A stretch of 64,000 nucleotides of DNA from Sinorhizobium sp. A49. Its GTDB lineage: Bacteria; Pseudomonadota; Alphaproteobacteria; Rhizobiales; Rhizobiaceae. Both the position numbers and the translations under genes were made by a program. The stretch lies in the NCBI RefSeq assembly GCF_002002725.1, contig NZ_MUNW01000033.1:115444-179443 (forward strand), in the 5' to 3' direction. How positions within the stretch are numbered: position 1 is the first letter of the stretch; every line of letters begins with the position of its first letter. The notes beneath the pieces were generated by a model, which worked only from the letters and a program-made list of their open reading frames with translations, had not been told where the DNA came from and did no database searches. Shown piece by piece: positions 28,241 to 36,992 of the stretch.

Positions 28241-28304
28241 GTGTCGCACCATTCCAACAATCACTGTGGACCGGAGGCGTGATCACGTGATCGTGGTGCG
28301 ACAC
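28241..28304. repeat. Nested inverted repeat upstream of the HTH-like gene
   Basis: An 11-bp perfect inverted repeat, GTGTCGCACCA (28241-28251) and TGGTGCGACAC (28294-28304), flanks a 42-base centre. The centre contains a 12-bp perfect palindrome, GATCACGTGATC (28281-28292). The structure ends 70 bases before the small gene at 28375 and lies in the gap upstream of divergent trkH. A regulatory cruciform, operator pair or RNA switch are all possible. Confidence 0.6.
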
Positions 28305-28374
28305 GTCATCACCTTGACTCATTTCTGCGTGTAAAGCCTCATTGAACAGACGCCCTCGCAATCCTGAGTAAAAG

Positions 28375-28617
28375 ATGACCCCCGCACGATTTACCCAATG
28401 CCTACTTGCCCTTCGCTGGACCCCAATAAATCTCGCGAGCGCGCTCCATTGCAATCTGGCGTGGATCGAGGCGATGGAAACGGGCGACGAAAAGGTGCCG
28501 GCAGAACTGGCGACCTGGCTCGAGGCGCTGGCAACGGCCCATGAGACATTGGGCATCCCGGTCGCCTATCGCGGCAAGGGGCTTGAGCCCGCGGCGAGCC
28601 GCGTTGCGCGCCGCTAG
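28375..28617 (+). CDS. Small helix-turn-helix-like protein, 80 residues
   Basis: Short soluble protein. The stretch TPARFTQCLLALRWTPINLA followed by LHCNLAWIEAMETGDEKVP has the spacing and hydrophobic pattern of a small HTH domain of the kind seen in phage and plasmid control proteins (leucine, trpxxxL, then a recognition helix ending in W-E-x-x-E-x-G). The last 20 residues are basic. The ATG has only a weak ribosome-binding site (GAGTAAAAG). Its position next to a nested inverted repeat suggests self-regulation. Function is not known. Confidence 0.65.
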   Translation: MTPARFTQCLLALRWTPINLASALHCNLAWIEAMETGDEKVPAELATWLEALATAHETLGIPVAYRGKGLEPAASRVARR

Positions 28618-28868
28618 CAATCGTTGGCATTGAGTTTGGCTGCGGCGGACAGCATCGGCGCGAAGCTTGTGCGTTCGCCGATGGAGAGCTTCACGAGAGC
28701 AACATGGCCCGACGTTGTTAGACCTTGGGCCAGAACGCGGTTTGTCTTTAGGCCGCTCGGGCCTCCGTTGCGGGAGGCTGCCGTTTAACCGCAATATTGC
28801 GGGTCGGCATAGAGACAGTTTTCAACTCGATGTGGAAATCGACCTAAATGGCCAATTTACACACTCCT
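28618..28868. other. Gap downstream of traA
   Basis: Nothing gene-like is supported. A short GCCTCC / GGAGGC hairpin near 28768-28785 could end the traA transcript, which reads toward lower coordinates, but it lacks a T-run. Confidence 0.35.
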
Positions 28869-31800
28869 TCAATCTATAGCGGGCGCGCGGTGTTCGAGCG
28901 CGCGGCGCTGCCGGACGACGCATGCCTCCTCTGCTTGGTAGGCGCTAGTGGCCCGCTGAAGTCTGTATAAGTGATCGCGCATCGCCTCAAATGCCGCTCT
29001 TTGCGATTTCGGGACCAAGTTACACGCACCTCTCGCGCTATGGGCGAGTGCTCCCGGTCCGAACCGTGCATTAAGTGCCTTGCTGACGGCTGTGAACTCG
29101 GCACGGATCTCAGGACTAAGCGCCCGAACCCTCCGCACTAGGTGGTTCGCGTTCTTCGCCTTGTGTTCAGTCAAGCGATGGAGTTCTCTCTCAGCTTCTT
29201 TGGTCAACCCTGGAATAGCGACGGACATCCGGGTTCGTTCAGCGCTCACTGCCAACAACTCAGCCTCGTACGCGGCGGCGTAAGAGCGTCCCATGGCACG
29301 AATGCAGACGGCAGCGGTGTTGACGGCCTGCAATGCAACCCGACGTTCTCGTCCTGCTGCCAAGAGCCCATCCAACATCCTATTAGAGCCACGCAATGTG
29401 CCATAGGCGGCGGGGTCAGTGACAACGGCACTGACAATGCGTTCGGGATCAACCTTCATCGTTAGAATGCCTTCGATCGCCGCAACCGCAGCACCCGGAT
29501 CACGCCAGATCCGAACCGCGTCTCGGCCGAACATCGCTTTCTCCTGTCTGTAATGCTCGGCTTGCACGGCCCTCAGCCGCGCCTCGTCCTCCACGCAGTT
29601 CTTGAATTCGGTTACAGCGGGCAATATTGGCAAGGGCGCGACGGGAGACTGTGGAGCAAATGCTGCCGGCACAATGAGTTGACCGCGCTCGCGTTTCTCG
29701 ACTATGCGCTGCTCTGCTGCAAAGCGTCTAACGACCTCAAACAGCACAGTCAGTTCCGCCCTCTTCTCCTCGGACATGTTTTCCGGCATGCGTATCGTCG
29801 CATTGCGCTTAGCGAAGTCATCTGCCTTGTCGGAAAACGCAAGCCATCCGAACCGACGGGTCAGGGCCTCATCGATGGCCTTGACCTCATGGACGATTGA
29901 GCGATCCTCAGTGGCAATCCGGAACGCGGACCGATAGGCTTCATATCCCCCACAGTCCGCGGCTACTTCGATCTCTAGAAGCCGCGCTCTCGCGTTTTTG
30001 GAGAGTGGCGGAATAGCGAAGCCCATACACGCTCTGCGCATTCGCTCGCCGTTTAGAAAGCGCGCTTCTTGTCTGCGAAACTCCGCCGCATGGGCGCGTG
30101 CCAAAAGCGCGAGCTCTGACAAAGCTGATTGTGCTGCAACCCTCTCCTTCCGGGCAGCCTGGCCGTCGACAAGGTTCTGGCCGCCACGCAGGTTCCCAAG
30201 TTCTTTCGGCGAGCGAACAAGCCCATCTGCGATCAGCTGCGGATCCCCGACAGCATTCGAGGTTTGCGCGTTCAATCGCGCAAGCGCAACCGCCGGATCG
30301 CGGTAAATCCGCTTGAGTAGAGGCATGATGATCGCTTCCCGCTCCGCCCAAGCCGGGGATGCGAGATGGGCGAGACGTGCATCCTCCACGAGTGGGCGCG
30401 AGAACGAGATCGTTGCCGAGAGCAATTCTCTATCACCGTCCGCATCTATCTCAATTGTTTGCCGCTCGGCTGCACCGCATCTTGATCTAATGCGTTCGGA
30501 ATGGTCAGGTGCGAGCTCAATCGCGACGTTGGCTCGTTGCCATAGCTGGACAACACGACGGCGCTGATCGGAGACCCAACTCAGCGAACTAATGGCTGTC
30601 TTCACCAGGTCCGAGCGCAAAATAGCCTCAATTCCGCGGCGCTGCGCGAAGTCTTCTACAAGTAAACGATATGTATCTTCAGTCACATAATCCAGCGTGG
30701 TCGTTTTTCCGCCAGAACGCGAGAGCCGTTCAACCAGTTCAGGAAACAGGGCCGGCAAACGGTTTTCCCTGGCTATCCGACTTTGTCGATCCCCGGCCCT
30801 CTCAATCAACTCCGCCGTCCAGACGTTGCGCTCGACCACACGCTCTTCGAAGCGCGTTCTGGCAGGTTCCTCACCGATAACCGCAACCTTGATCGTGACC
30901 TTTTCGGTTCCGTCCCTTCGAAGTATTACGGCGTCGCCGACTTTCACTCCGCTATCCTCTAGTGCCTTCGGTAGACTGACGCCCCACAGGCGATGCGTCA
31001 CTCCATCTTCCAGACGCAGATCAGCAAAAGGACTTGGACCGACACCCTCGCGTGCGCGAAACTTTGCAAGACCTGTCTCGACGAGTTCGCCGGTAACGCC
31101 GTAGGTGTAATCGGCACGCGGCTGTCTTTCGTATGGCTGTCTCCGCTGGAAATCCTCCGACGCGGCATACAGATCTGCGCGACAACGGTGGCGGGTCATC
31201 GCGACGTACGTCAAATGCTGGTCCATCATGCCAGTGGCCAGCACGAAGGCGCGATCAAAAGTCGAACCTTGGCTTTTATGGATGGTCGCGGCGTAGCCGT
31301 AATCGACATTTCGATAGGTACTCTCGGCAAAAACGACATCGCGTCCATTGTCGAGCCGAACGGTGAGCGCCACCGATTCCCTACCGGCTACCGTCGGACG
31401 AACGGTCCCCAGCATGCCGTTCTTCACGTGTTGAACACCGAGGTTCGCGGCATGTGGCTCAACGAACCGGGCATTCTCGAGAAAGATGATACGGTCGCCA
31501 ACCGCGAACTCTCGCATACCGCGCTCGGTCAAGAACGGCCTGCCGTCCAACAAAAATCCATCAGTCGAAAGCACTTCGCGAATAGAACGGTTCAGCACCT
31601 TTACGTTGTCATTGGTATGCGCGAGCACAGCCAATTCGTTGCCACGAAGCTGGCGACCTTCGGCTGCCGCTTTCGCTACCAATTCGTGGTGTGCAGTTGT
31701 CCAGTCTACGACAATTCGCTCGATGGCAGCCTGACGAGTCTCGGCGCTAACGATATGTCCGCGTTCGCCATAAGCGGCAAGCGCCTCTTTCACATCCCCA

Positions 31801-33467
31801 CGGGCAAATTGCTTGGAGGCAGCACGCGCCCAGTCCTCTGTCTGCCGTCGAACACCAGCCAGTTCCACAGAGCTGATGCGCTCAACAATCGCCCGGAAAG
31901 CCGCGCCCGCCTGAATCGGCTGAAGTTGCATAGGATCACCAACGAGTACCGCCTTTGCGCCCGCTTCCTCAATATACTTCAGCAAACTCGCCATCTGTTG
32001 TGACGACACCATTCCGGCCTCGTCAACGATTAGGACATCTCCTTTTTCGAGAAGGTCGTTTCCTCGCTTCCAAGAATGCTCCCAGGAGGCGATTGTGCGA
32101 GCCCGAATGCCCGAGCTTTCCTCCAATCCTTCAGCAGCCTTGCCGGCGAGCGCCGCACCGACCACACACCGCCCTTCTGTTTCCCAGACAGTCCGGGCAG
32201 CACTCAACAATGTCGATTTACCGGCACCGGCCACACCTACGACCGCGGCAATGGCGCCGTCTGCGGTAATATGCCGAACGGCCACGATTTGCTCTGCGTC
32301 GAGCCGAATACCCGCGGCAGAGCGTTCGGGTGATGCAACTCCGGCATCAACGCTGGTGCTTGAGACACCAAAGCCGGTCATCTTCGACAACGTAGTTGCC
32401 AAGCGTGCCATTTCATACTCGGTTTTCACCAGACCGCGCGTAGTAAATACTGCCGGCTGCTCGACTTTGCTGGTTTCGCCATTTAGCCGCTGTGGCTGCA
32501 GTAAAACGAGATCGTCCGATGACATAAGTCTGGCGCGTACGTTGGCAAAGACAATCGGATCGTCGATATGGCGATGAATTGCGCGGGCGATGTCCCACTC
32601 GTTAAAGGTCGATCGCTCGTTGGCGAGTTGCTTGAGCAACAGAGCGGGATCATCCGTGATCCGGTCGGCAATCTCATAGCGCTTGGCCAATGCCGCCGGT
32701 GAAAAGTGAGTTTCGATGCCTTTGCGAACAAGCGCAGCACGATTCGGACCAAAATGCCGCTGCTCCAGACCGCGAAGTCCTTGTTCATCGTAGGAACGAC
32801 CATCGAGGTGGAAATCATGGCCGGCAAGCGCCAGATGGCGGCTTGCGGTTTCCGCCCAGGCGACCTTCCACTTCTTCAGCACCTCCTTGTCGCCTGCCCA
32901 TAGCCGATAAGCGATTTTTCCCTCAGGTCGGTCAGGCGTGCTGACGCGTACCGGTTGGCCGTCTTCACCGATGATCGCGACTTTCTTCGGCCCGAACCCC
33001 TCCACCGCCAAAGGGCGCAGCGTTACCATGATATGGATATGCGGGTTGCCGTCCTTGTCGTGATAAACCCAATCGGCGACCATTCCTCGCGATGTGAGGT
33101 TCTCCCGCACGAAGTCGCGCACAAGTTCTATGTTCTGCTCGCGACCTAACTCCACCGGAAGCGCTAGAATGATTTCGCGCGCAAGCTGCGCATCGCAGCG
33201 CGTCTCATAACGGTCGACCGCGTTCCAGAGCACTTTGCTCGCACTGGCGACCGTGCGCCCATCTATTGCGGCCCTCAGCCATGAGGGTGTCGCGTCGGGC
33301 AAAGCAAGCTCTTCATGCACCATCTCCGCACGCCCACCATGGTAGCGGAACTCCTTACCTATTTGTTCGTCCATCATCTTGGTGCGATGACGATAGGCAG
33401 CTGCAGAGATGATGCTGCGCCCGGCGCCCCGGCTGATCACTTGCACCCTCATAAACATGATAGCCAA
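28869..33467 (-). CDS. traA: Conjugative relaxase-helicase TraA with tandem BID-like domains
   Basis: MobA/MobL-type relaxase fused to a helicase, 1532 residues, longer than the roughly 1100 of Ti TraA as I recall it. It nicks oriT, stays covalently bound and unwinds the transferred strand. Tyr25 (SAAAYRHR) is the likely nicking tyrosine, and HIHIM at residues 143-147 is the metal-binding triad. Walker A GVAGAGKST is at 411-419 and the DEAG box at 482-485; IHKSQGSTFD and YVAMTRHR are late helicase motifs. Two related segments near 1045-1160 and 1312-1430 share RIYRDP/RIWRDP and LRG and look like BID secretion-signal domains. The TTG at 33467 is preferred because it aligns residue for residue with the Ti TraA start. 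Confidence 0.95.
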   Translation of the reverse strand: MAIMFMRVQVISRGAGRSIISAAAYRHRTKMMDEQIGKEFRYHGGRAEMVHEELALPDATPSWLRAAIDGRTVASASKVLWNAVDRYETRCDAQLAREIILALPVELGREQNIELVRDFVRENLTSRGMVADWVYHDKDGNPHIHIMVTLRPLAVEGFGPKKVAIIGEDGQPVRVSTPDRPEGKIAYRLWAGDKEVLKKWKVAWAETASRHLALAGHDFHLDGRSYDEQGLRGLEQRHFGPNRAALVRKGIETHFSPAALAKRYEIADRITDDPALLLKQLANERSTFNEWDIARAIHRHIDDPIVFANVRARLMSSDDLVLLQPQRLNGETSKVEQPAVFTTRGLVKTEYEMARLATTLSKMTGFGVSSTSVDAGVASPERSAAGIRLDAEQIVAVRHITADGAIAAVVGVAGAGKSTLLSAARTVWETEGRCVVGAALAGKAAEGLEESSGIRARTIASWEHSWKRGNDLLEKGDVLIVDEAGMVSSQQMASLLKYIEEAGAKAVLVGDPMQLQPIQAGAAFRAIVERISSVELAGVRRQTEDWARAASKQFARGDVKEALAAYGERGHIVSAETRQAAIERIVVDWTTAHHELVAKAAAEGRQLRGNELAVLAHTNDNVKVLNRSIREVLSTDGFLLDGRPFLTERGMREFAVGDRIIFLENARFVEPHAANLGVQHVKNGMLGTVRPTVAGRESVALTVRLDNGRDVVFAESTYRNVDYGYAATIHKSQGSTFDRAFVLATGMMDQHLTYVAMTRHRCRADLYAASEDFQRRQPYERQPRADYTYGVTGELVETGLAKFRAREGVGPSPFADLRLEDGVTHRLWGVSLPKALEDSGVKVGDAVILRRDGTEKVTIKVAVIGEEPARTRFEERVVERNVWTAELIERAGDRQSRIARENRLPALFPELVERLSRSGGKTTTLDYVTEDTYRLLVEDFAQRRGIEAILRSDLVKTAISSLSWVSDQRRRVVQLWQRANVAIELAPDHSERIRSRCGAAERQTIEIDADGDRELLSATISFSRPLVEDARLAHLASPAWAEREAIIMPLLKRIYRDPAVALARLNAQTSNAVGDPQLIADGLVRSPKELGNLRGGQNLVDGQAARKERVAAQSALSELALLARAHAAEFRRQEARFLNGERMRRACMGFAIPPLSKNARARLLEIEVAADCGGYEAYRSAFRIATEDRSIVHEVKAIDEALTRRFGWLAFSDKADDFAKRNATIRMPENMSEEKRAELTVLFEVVRRFAAEQRIVEKRERGQLIVPAAFAPQSPVAPLPILPAVTEFKNCVEDEARLRAVQAEHYRQEKAMFGRDAVRIWRDPGAAVAAIEGILTMKVDPERIVSAVVTDPAAYGTLRGSNRMLDGLLAAGRERRVALQAVNTAAVCIRAMGRSYAAAYEAELLAVSAERTRMSVAIPGLTKEAERELHRLTEHKAKNANHLVRRVRALSPEIRAEFTAVSKALNARFGPGALAHSARGACNLVPKSQRAAFEAMRDHLYRLQRATSAYQAEEACVVRQRRALEHRAPAID

Positions 33468-33493
33468 ATCAGGAGAAATCCTCTTCTAAGCGA

Positions 33494-33520
33494 GTCGCCA
33501 CTGCGACGTATATTGCGCCA
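33494..33520. other. Candidate origin of transfer (oriT) with nic core
   Basis: A 5-bp hairpin, GTCGC / GCGAC with a four-base loop (33494-33507), is followed by GTATATTGCGCCA. This hairpin plus (A/T)TTGCGCC layout recalls the nic region of Ti-type and RSF1010-type oriTs (core TGCGCCCT), with one base different. It lies in the traA-traC gap, where Ti-family oriTs are found, and TraA is of the matching relaxase type. The nick would fall next to the TGCGCC core. Confidence 0.75.
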
Positions 33521-33583
33521 TTAGGCCGAGTTTGCTGACTTTGCGATCCACAATTCCGATAATCCTACCTCATCATCCAGAAT

Positions 33584-33611
33584 TTGACTATTATATTTAT
33601 ACCACTATAAT
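33584..33611 (+). promoter_or_regulatory. Promoter of traCDG with overlapping dyad
   Basis: TTGACT (33584-33589), a 16-base spacer and a perfect TATAAT (33606-33611) form the best sigma-70-like promoter in the window. The spacer's ATTATA (33590-33595) and the -10 TATAAT make an inverted repeat, a natural place for a repressor such as RctA. Transcription would begin near 33618, too close to the ATG at 33620 for a normal leader, which decides the traC start at 33644. Confidence 0.65.
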
Positions 33612-33643
33612 CGAGGTTTATGGTGACGAAGAAAGGACGAGAC

Positions 33644-33868
33644 GTGCGTGCAAAAACAACCATCTCTGAAATAGACGCGCAGATTGAAACACTGCGGGCA
33701 AAACGCAAGAACCTGCTGATCAAAGCGAATGAGCGCTTCGCCCGGGTGGCGCAGAAAGCCGGCTTGGCTGAACTCGACATCCCGGACGGCGAACTCGACG
33801 CCATCTTGGCAGAGATCGTTGCCCGATTTCGCGAGCGGCACCGGCGGGCTGATGGTCCGACCGCTTAA
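33644..33868 (+). CDS. traC: Conjugal transfer protein TraC
   Basis: Small basic accessory protein of the relaxosome, 74 residues. After a short N-terminus a coiled-coil helix (ISEIDAQIETLRAKRKNLLI) leads into RFARVAQKAGLAELDI, the family core of rhizobial TraC. The frame is open from an ATG at 33620. However, the GTG at 33644 has an AAAGGA site six bases upstream, while the ATG would lie almost at the transcription start of the promoter before it. traC overlaps traD by 17 bases. Confidence 0.85.
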   Translation: MRAKTTISEIDAQIETLRAKRKNLLIKANERFARVAQKAGLAELDIPDGELDAILAEIVARFRERHRRADGPTA

Positions 33869-34130
33869 ACGGCTCAATCAACGGATCGTATTTCTCGAAC
33901 GAAAGCGGCAAAGCAGGATGACGCAAGGGCACAAGCGCGAAATCCACGAGAAGACCATCCTTGGCGGATTAATCGTCAAGGCAGGCCTAAAGAATGCCGA
34001 TCGGGCGTTCCTGCTCGGCGCACTCATTCAGGCGAGCCAGATTCCCGTCGGTACGGTTGAGCATGACCGGCTATCAGCTCTCGGCACCCAGGCTTTTCGG
34101 GCGGAGGCCCGCGCACGAATAAAGCTGTAA
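33852..34130 (+). CDS. traD: Conjugal transfer protein TraD
   Basis: Small protein of 92 residues, the usual partner of TraC between oriT and traG. The basic N-terminal half (RPLKRLNQRIVFLERKRQSR) is followed by KTILGGLIVKAGLKNADRAFLLGAL, the recognisable TraD core. It is thought to help coupling-protein or relaxosome assembly; its exact role is unclear. It starts inside traC and ends three bases before the traG ATG, so the three genes form one operon. Confidence 0.87.
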   Translation: MVRPLKRLNQRIVFLERKRQSRMTQGHKREIHEKTILGGLIVKAGLKNADRAFLLGALIQASQIPVGTVEHDRLSALGTQAFRAEARARIKL

Positions 34131-34133
34131 GAA

Positions 34134-36071
34134 ATGGGGGCGGGCGGGATGGCGGCGAAGCGGCGGTTCAGCCCGATAAACCTGTTGGCACTCGTGCCGA
34201 TTGCAGTGAGCATCGGGACACTGTTTATCACAACATACAAGTGGACGACCGTGGCAACGATCGTTGCGCCCGAATATGCCATTTGGTTTATGCGTGCGTC
34301 GCCGATCGCGAACCTCTTCTTTGGGCCGATTTCAGGACTCATTACTGTTGCTGTCTTGCCTCTGCATCGGCGCAGACCGATCGCGCTCGTCAGCGTCACT
34401 ACGTTTCTCTGCATTGGCGTATTTTACGCGGTGCGGGAATACGCCCGCCTGTCCCCGTTCGTTCAGTCCGGAGTGATCACCTGGGCAACGGCCCTGTCCT
34501 ACCTCGATCTCTATGCAGTCGCAGGCGCAACCGGCGGCTTTGCCATCGTGGCGATCTCGGCCCGTTTATCCATAGTTGTTGGAGGATCGGTCAAGCGCGC
34601 CCGCCGGGGCACCTTCGGCGACGCTGATTGGCTGTCGATGTCTGCCGCTGCTGCTCGGTTTCCACCAGATGGCGAGATCGTCATTGGCGAGCGCTATCGG
34701 GTCGACCTCGACACGATCCGCAGTATCCCCTTTCGGCCGGACGACTGTTCAACGTGGGGCAAAGGGGGCAAGGGGCCGCTGCTCACATTTCGGCAGGACT
34801 TCGATTCCACTCATATGCTGTTTTTCGCGGGCTCCGGCGGTTACAAAACCACGAGCAACGTTGTTCCGACAGCGTTGCGCTATTCAGGACCGCTGATTTG
34901 CCTCGACCCCTCGACCGAAGTAGCGCCTATGGTCGTTGGCCATCGCCGATCGAAGCTCAATCGAAACTGTATCGTACTTGGGCCATCCAATCCTGCTTGG
35001 GGCTTCAATGTTCTCGACTGGATCGAAACCTCGAGATCCAAAGAAGAGGATATCGTCGCGGTTGCTCACATGCTTTTATCGGAAAGCGCGCGGATCGAAA
35101 CGTCGACGGGTTCATATTTCCAGAACCAGGCGCACAATCTTCTGACGGGTTTGCTGGCGCACGTCATGCTGTCTGCGGATTATGTCGGCCGTCGCGATCT
35201 TCGCAGCCTGCGCCAAATCGTTTCCGAGCCCGAACCGTCAGTTCTGGCAATGTTGCGCGACATTCAGGAAACATCGCAATCGGCCTTTGTCCGCGAGACG
35301 CTCGGCGTCTTTACCAATATGACGGAACAAACCTTCAGTGGCGTCTATTCCACCGCATCGAAGGATACACAATGGCTGTCGCTCGACGACTATGCAGCAC
35401 TCGTCTGCGGGACAGCGTTCAAATCGGGCGATTTCGTCAAAGGCGGAATCGACGTCTTCCTGAACATTCCAGCCTCGATCCTGCGCAGCTATCCGGGCAT
35501 TGCGCGCGTCATCGTCGGGTCACTGATCAATGCCATGATCCAGGCCGACGGGGCCTTCGATCGCCGCGCACTCTTCATGCTCGATGAGGTCGATCTGCTC
35601 GGTTACATGCGTGTGCTCGAGGATGCTCGTGACTACGGCCGGAAATACGGCATAACGCTCATGCTGATGTATCAATCAGTGGGTCAGCTGGAAAAGCACT
35701 TTGGCCGTGACGGCGCGACCTCCTGGATCGATGGATGCGCGTTTGCGTCCTACGCGGCAATCAAGGCGCTCGACACGGCCCGCAATGTTTCGGCTCAATG
35801 CGGTGAAATGACAGTTGAAGTCGAGGGGCGGTCCCGCAACATCGGTGGGAGCAGTTCCGACAAAGCGTCAAGGCGTTCAGAAAGTGTCAGTCTTCAGCGC
35901 AGGCCGCTGATTATGCCGCACGAAATCATCCAGTCGATGCGCAAGGACGAGCAGATCATCATTGTCCAGGGTCATAGACCTTTGCGTTGCGGACGGGCGA
36001 TATATTTCCGCAGAAGCGACATGAATGCGGCGGTCGAACCCAATCGGTTCGTCAAGGCAGTGGCGACTTGA
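34134..36071 (+). CDS. traG: Type IV coupling protein TraG/VirD4
   Basis: Inner-membrane ATPase of 645 residues that links the TraA-bound DNA to the VirB channel. Three hydrophobic segments occupy about residues 10-150. The Walker A box is GSGGYKTTS near residues 233-241 and Walker B is ALFMLDEVDLLGYM near residue 480; LMLMYQSVGQLEKHFG follows. Such proteins form a hexameric ring. An in-frame ATG at 34149 has GGGG upstream and is an equally good start. Confidence 0.95.
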   Translation: MGAGGMAAKRRFSPINLLALVPIAVSIGTLFITTYKWTTVATIVAPEYAIWFMRASPIANLFFGPISGLITVAVLPLHRRRPIALVSVTTFLCIGVFYAVREYARLSPFVQSGVITWATALSYLDLYAVAGATGGFAIVAISARLSIVVGGSVKRARRGTFGDADWLSMSAAAARFPPDGEIVIGERYRVDLDTIRSIPFRPDDCSTWGKGGKGPLLTFRQDFDSTHMLFFAGSGGYKTTSNVVPTALRYSGPLICLDPSTEVAPMVVGHRRSKLNRNCIVLGPSNPAWGFNVLDWIETSRSKEEDIVAVAHMLLSESARIETSTGSYFQNQAHNLLTGLLAHVMLSADYVGRRDLRSLRQIVSEPEPSVLAMLRDIQETSQSAFVRETLGVFTNMTEQTFSGVYSTASKDTQWLSLDDYAALVCGTAFKSGDFVKGGIDVFLNIPASILRSYPGIARVIVGSLINAMIQADGAFDRRALFMLDEVDLLGYMRVLEDARDYGRKYGITLMLMYQSVGQLEKHFGRDGATSWIDGCAFASYAAIKALDTARNVSAQCGEMTVEVEGRSRNIGGSSSDKASRRSESVSLQRRPLIMPHEIIQSMRKDEQIIIVQGHRPLRCGRAIYFRRSDMNAAVEPNRFVKAVAT

Positions 36072-36080
36072 ACATGTCGT

Positions 36081-36227
36081 CTATTCCGGAGGTGGGTCGT
36101 CGGCGCTGAGACGCAGGAGTTCCTGTTGTGCCGTTTCCAGTTCGACTTCGATCTGGTGGCGCTCCTCTGCGTCGGGGCAATTCTTCAGTTCGGCGCGCAG
36201 TTCGTCGATGTGCTGCTCGATCGTCAT
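36081..36227 (-). CDS. Small acidic protein, 48 residues
   Basis: Acidic helical protein beginning MTIEQHIDELRAELKNC and containing EERHQIEVELETAQQELLRL, which should form a short coiled coil. A strong AAAGGAG site seven bases before the ATG supports translation. It is convergent with traG. The frame is open upstream to 36395, but without support. Small proteins like this are common in rhizobial plasmid accessory blocks; the function is unknown. Confidence 0.7.
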   Translation of the reverse strand: MTIEQHIDELRAELKNCPDAEERHQIEVELETAQQELLRLSADDPPPE

Positions 36228-36579
36228 CGTAATCTCCTTTGATTTGTGAAAGATGACGCCGTCGGTCATGAGGGGCAGGAAGGGGTCAAGGCTCGCGGCA
36301 CGCGACCGGCGGAGCCGGCGCGCGGAGGAACCGATTTTGTCGCTTGCGGCAAAATTGGAGGGGCCGTGCGGCCTTGAAGCGTTCCGGCCCCTCATGGCAG
36401 GCTGACGTTTCTGAGCAGACAGGGTGGGTTGGATATGCCACCCAGTTCATGCCGACGACTTGCTGGATGCCTTCTGACGTGACGCGATTGTAGCTTCACG
36501 TTGTAGCATCTTGCCAATGATGACAAAGAAACCGGGACCGTAGCCTGACAGCCACGATCCCTTGTGGCTATTTACCCAG
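36228..36579. other. Non-coding gap with long-range inverted repeat
   Basis: No gene is supported in about 350 bases. A 10-bp perfect inverted repeat, CATGAGGGGC (36267-36276) and GCCCCTCATG (36387-36396), encloses about 110 very GC-rich bases. A long extension frame runs past the DUF2958 stop in another phase (36447-36743, minus) but has no start support. Confidence 0.45.
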
Positions 36580-36924
36580 CTAGGCGACAATCCGCCTGGC
36601 TGCAGTCGCGGCTCTGGCATAGGCAGAAATTGGCCGGTCCGCTTTAAAGGTGAGGTCCCGTTCGACGCGCAGGCCAAGGCGGCCGCGAACCGATTGGATC
36701 TCCGAGAGAAGGACGGAACCGAGCTCGGGGAACCCGACGCCAAGGTCGCAGAGCCCGAAGAGCAGATCCGGGTCCTTAGGGTCGGCAGAGGCGATCAACC
36801 AGGTGGCCGCGGCATCGGGCGTAAACAGCTTGACGACCGGATGTGGATCGAAGTCGGGATTGCGTTGGAAGAGCTGACCGTTGGTGATCAGGGACGTGCT
36901 GATTTCATCGGTAATGAGACGCAT
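36580..36924 (-). CDS. DUF2958 family protein
   Basis: Small protein of 114 residues matching the DUF2958 family, found mainly on alphaproteobacterial plasmids. Key stretches are DFDPHPVVKLFTPDAAATWL, DPDLLFGLCDLGVGFPELG and ADRPISAYARAA. A GGAG site precedes the ATG. It lies downstream of the DUF736 gene on the same strand, a frequent pairing. Function is unknown; plasmid housekeeping or host-defence roles are possible. Confidence 0.88.
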   Translation of the reverse strand: MRLITDEISTSLITNGQLFQRNPDFDPHPVVKLFTPDAAATWLIASADPKDPDLLFGLCDLGVGFPELGSVLLSEIQSVRGRLGLRVERDLTFKADRPISAYARAATAARRIVA

Positions 36925-36992
36925 TGGTAATCTCCAGGATGATGGGTTGGACGGAGCGGCCCCGCGATCACCGCGGGGCCGGCGTGCGACGC

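Noticed and set aside
28618..28868. tRNA or attachment site at the edge of the transfer region
   Set aside because: No cloverleaf-like sequence, integrase gene or direct repeats could be seen, so integration as an ICE is not supported.
30993..32003. Plus-strand frame of 336 codons inside traA
   Set aside because: Antisense to the helicase motifs of TraA and without a ribosome-binding site.
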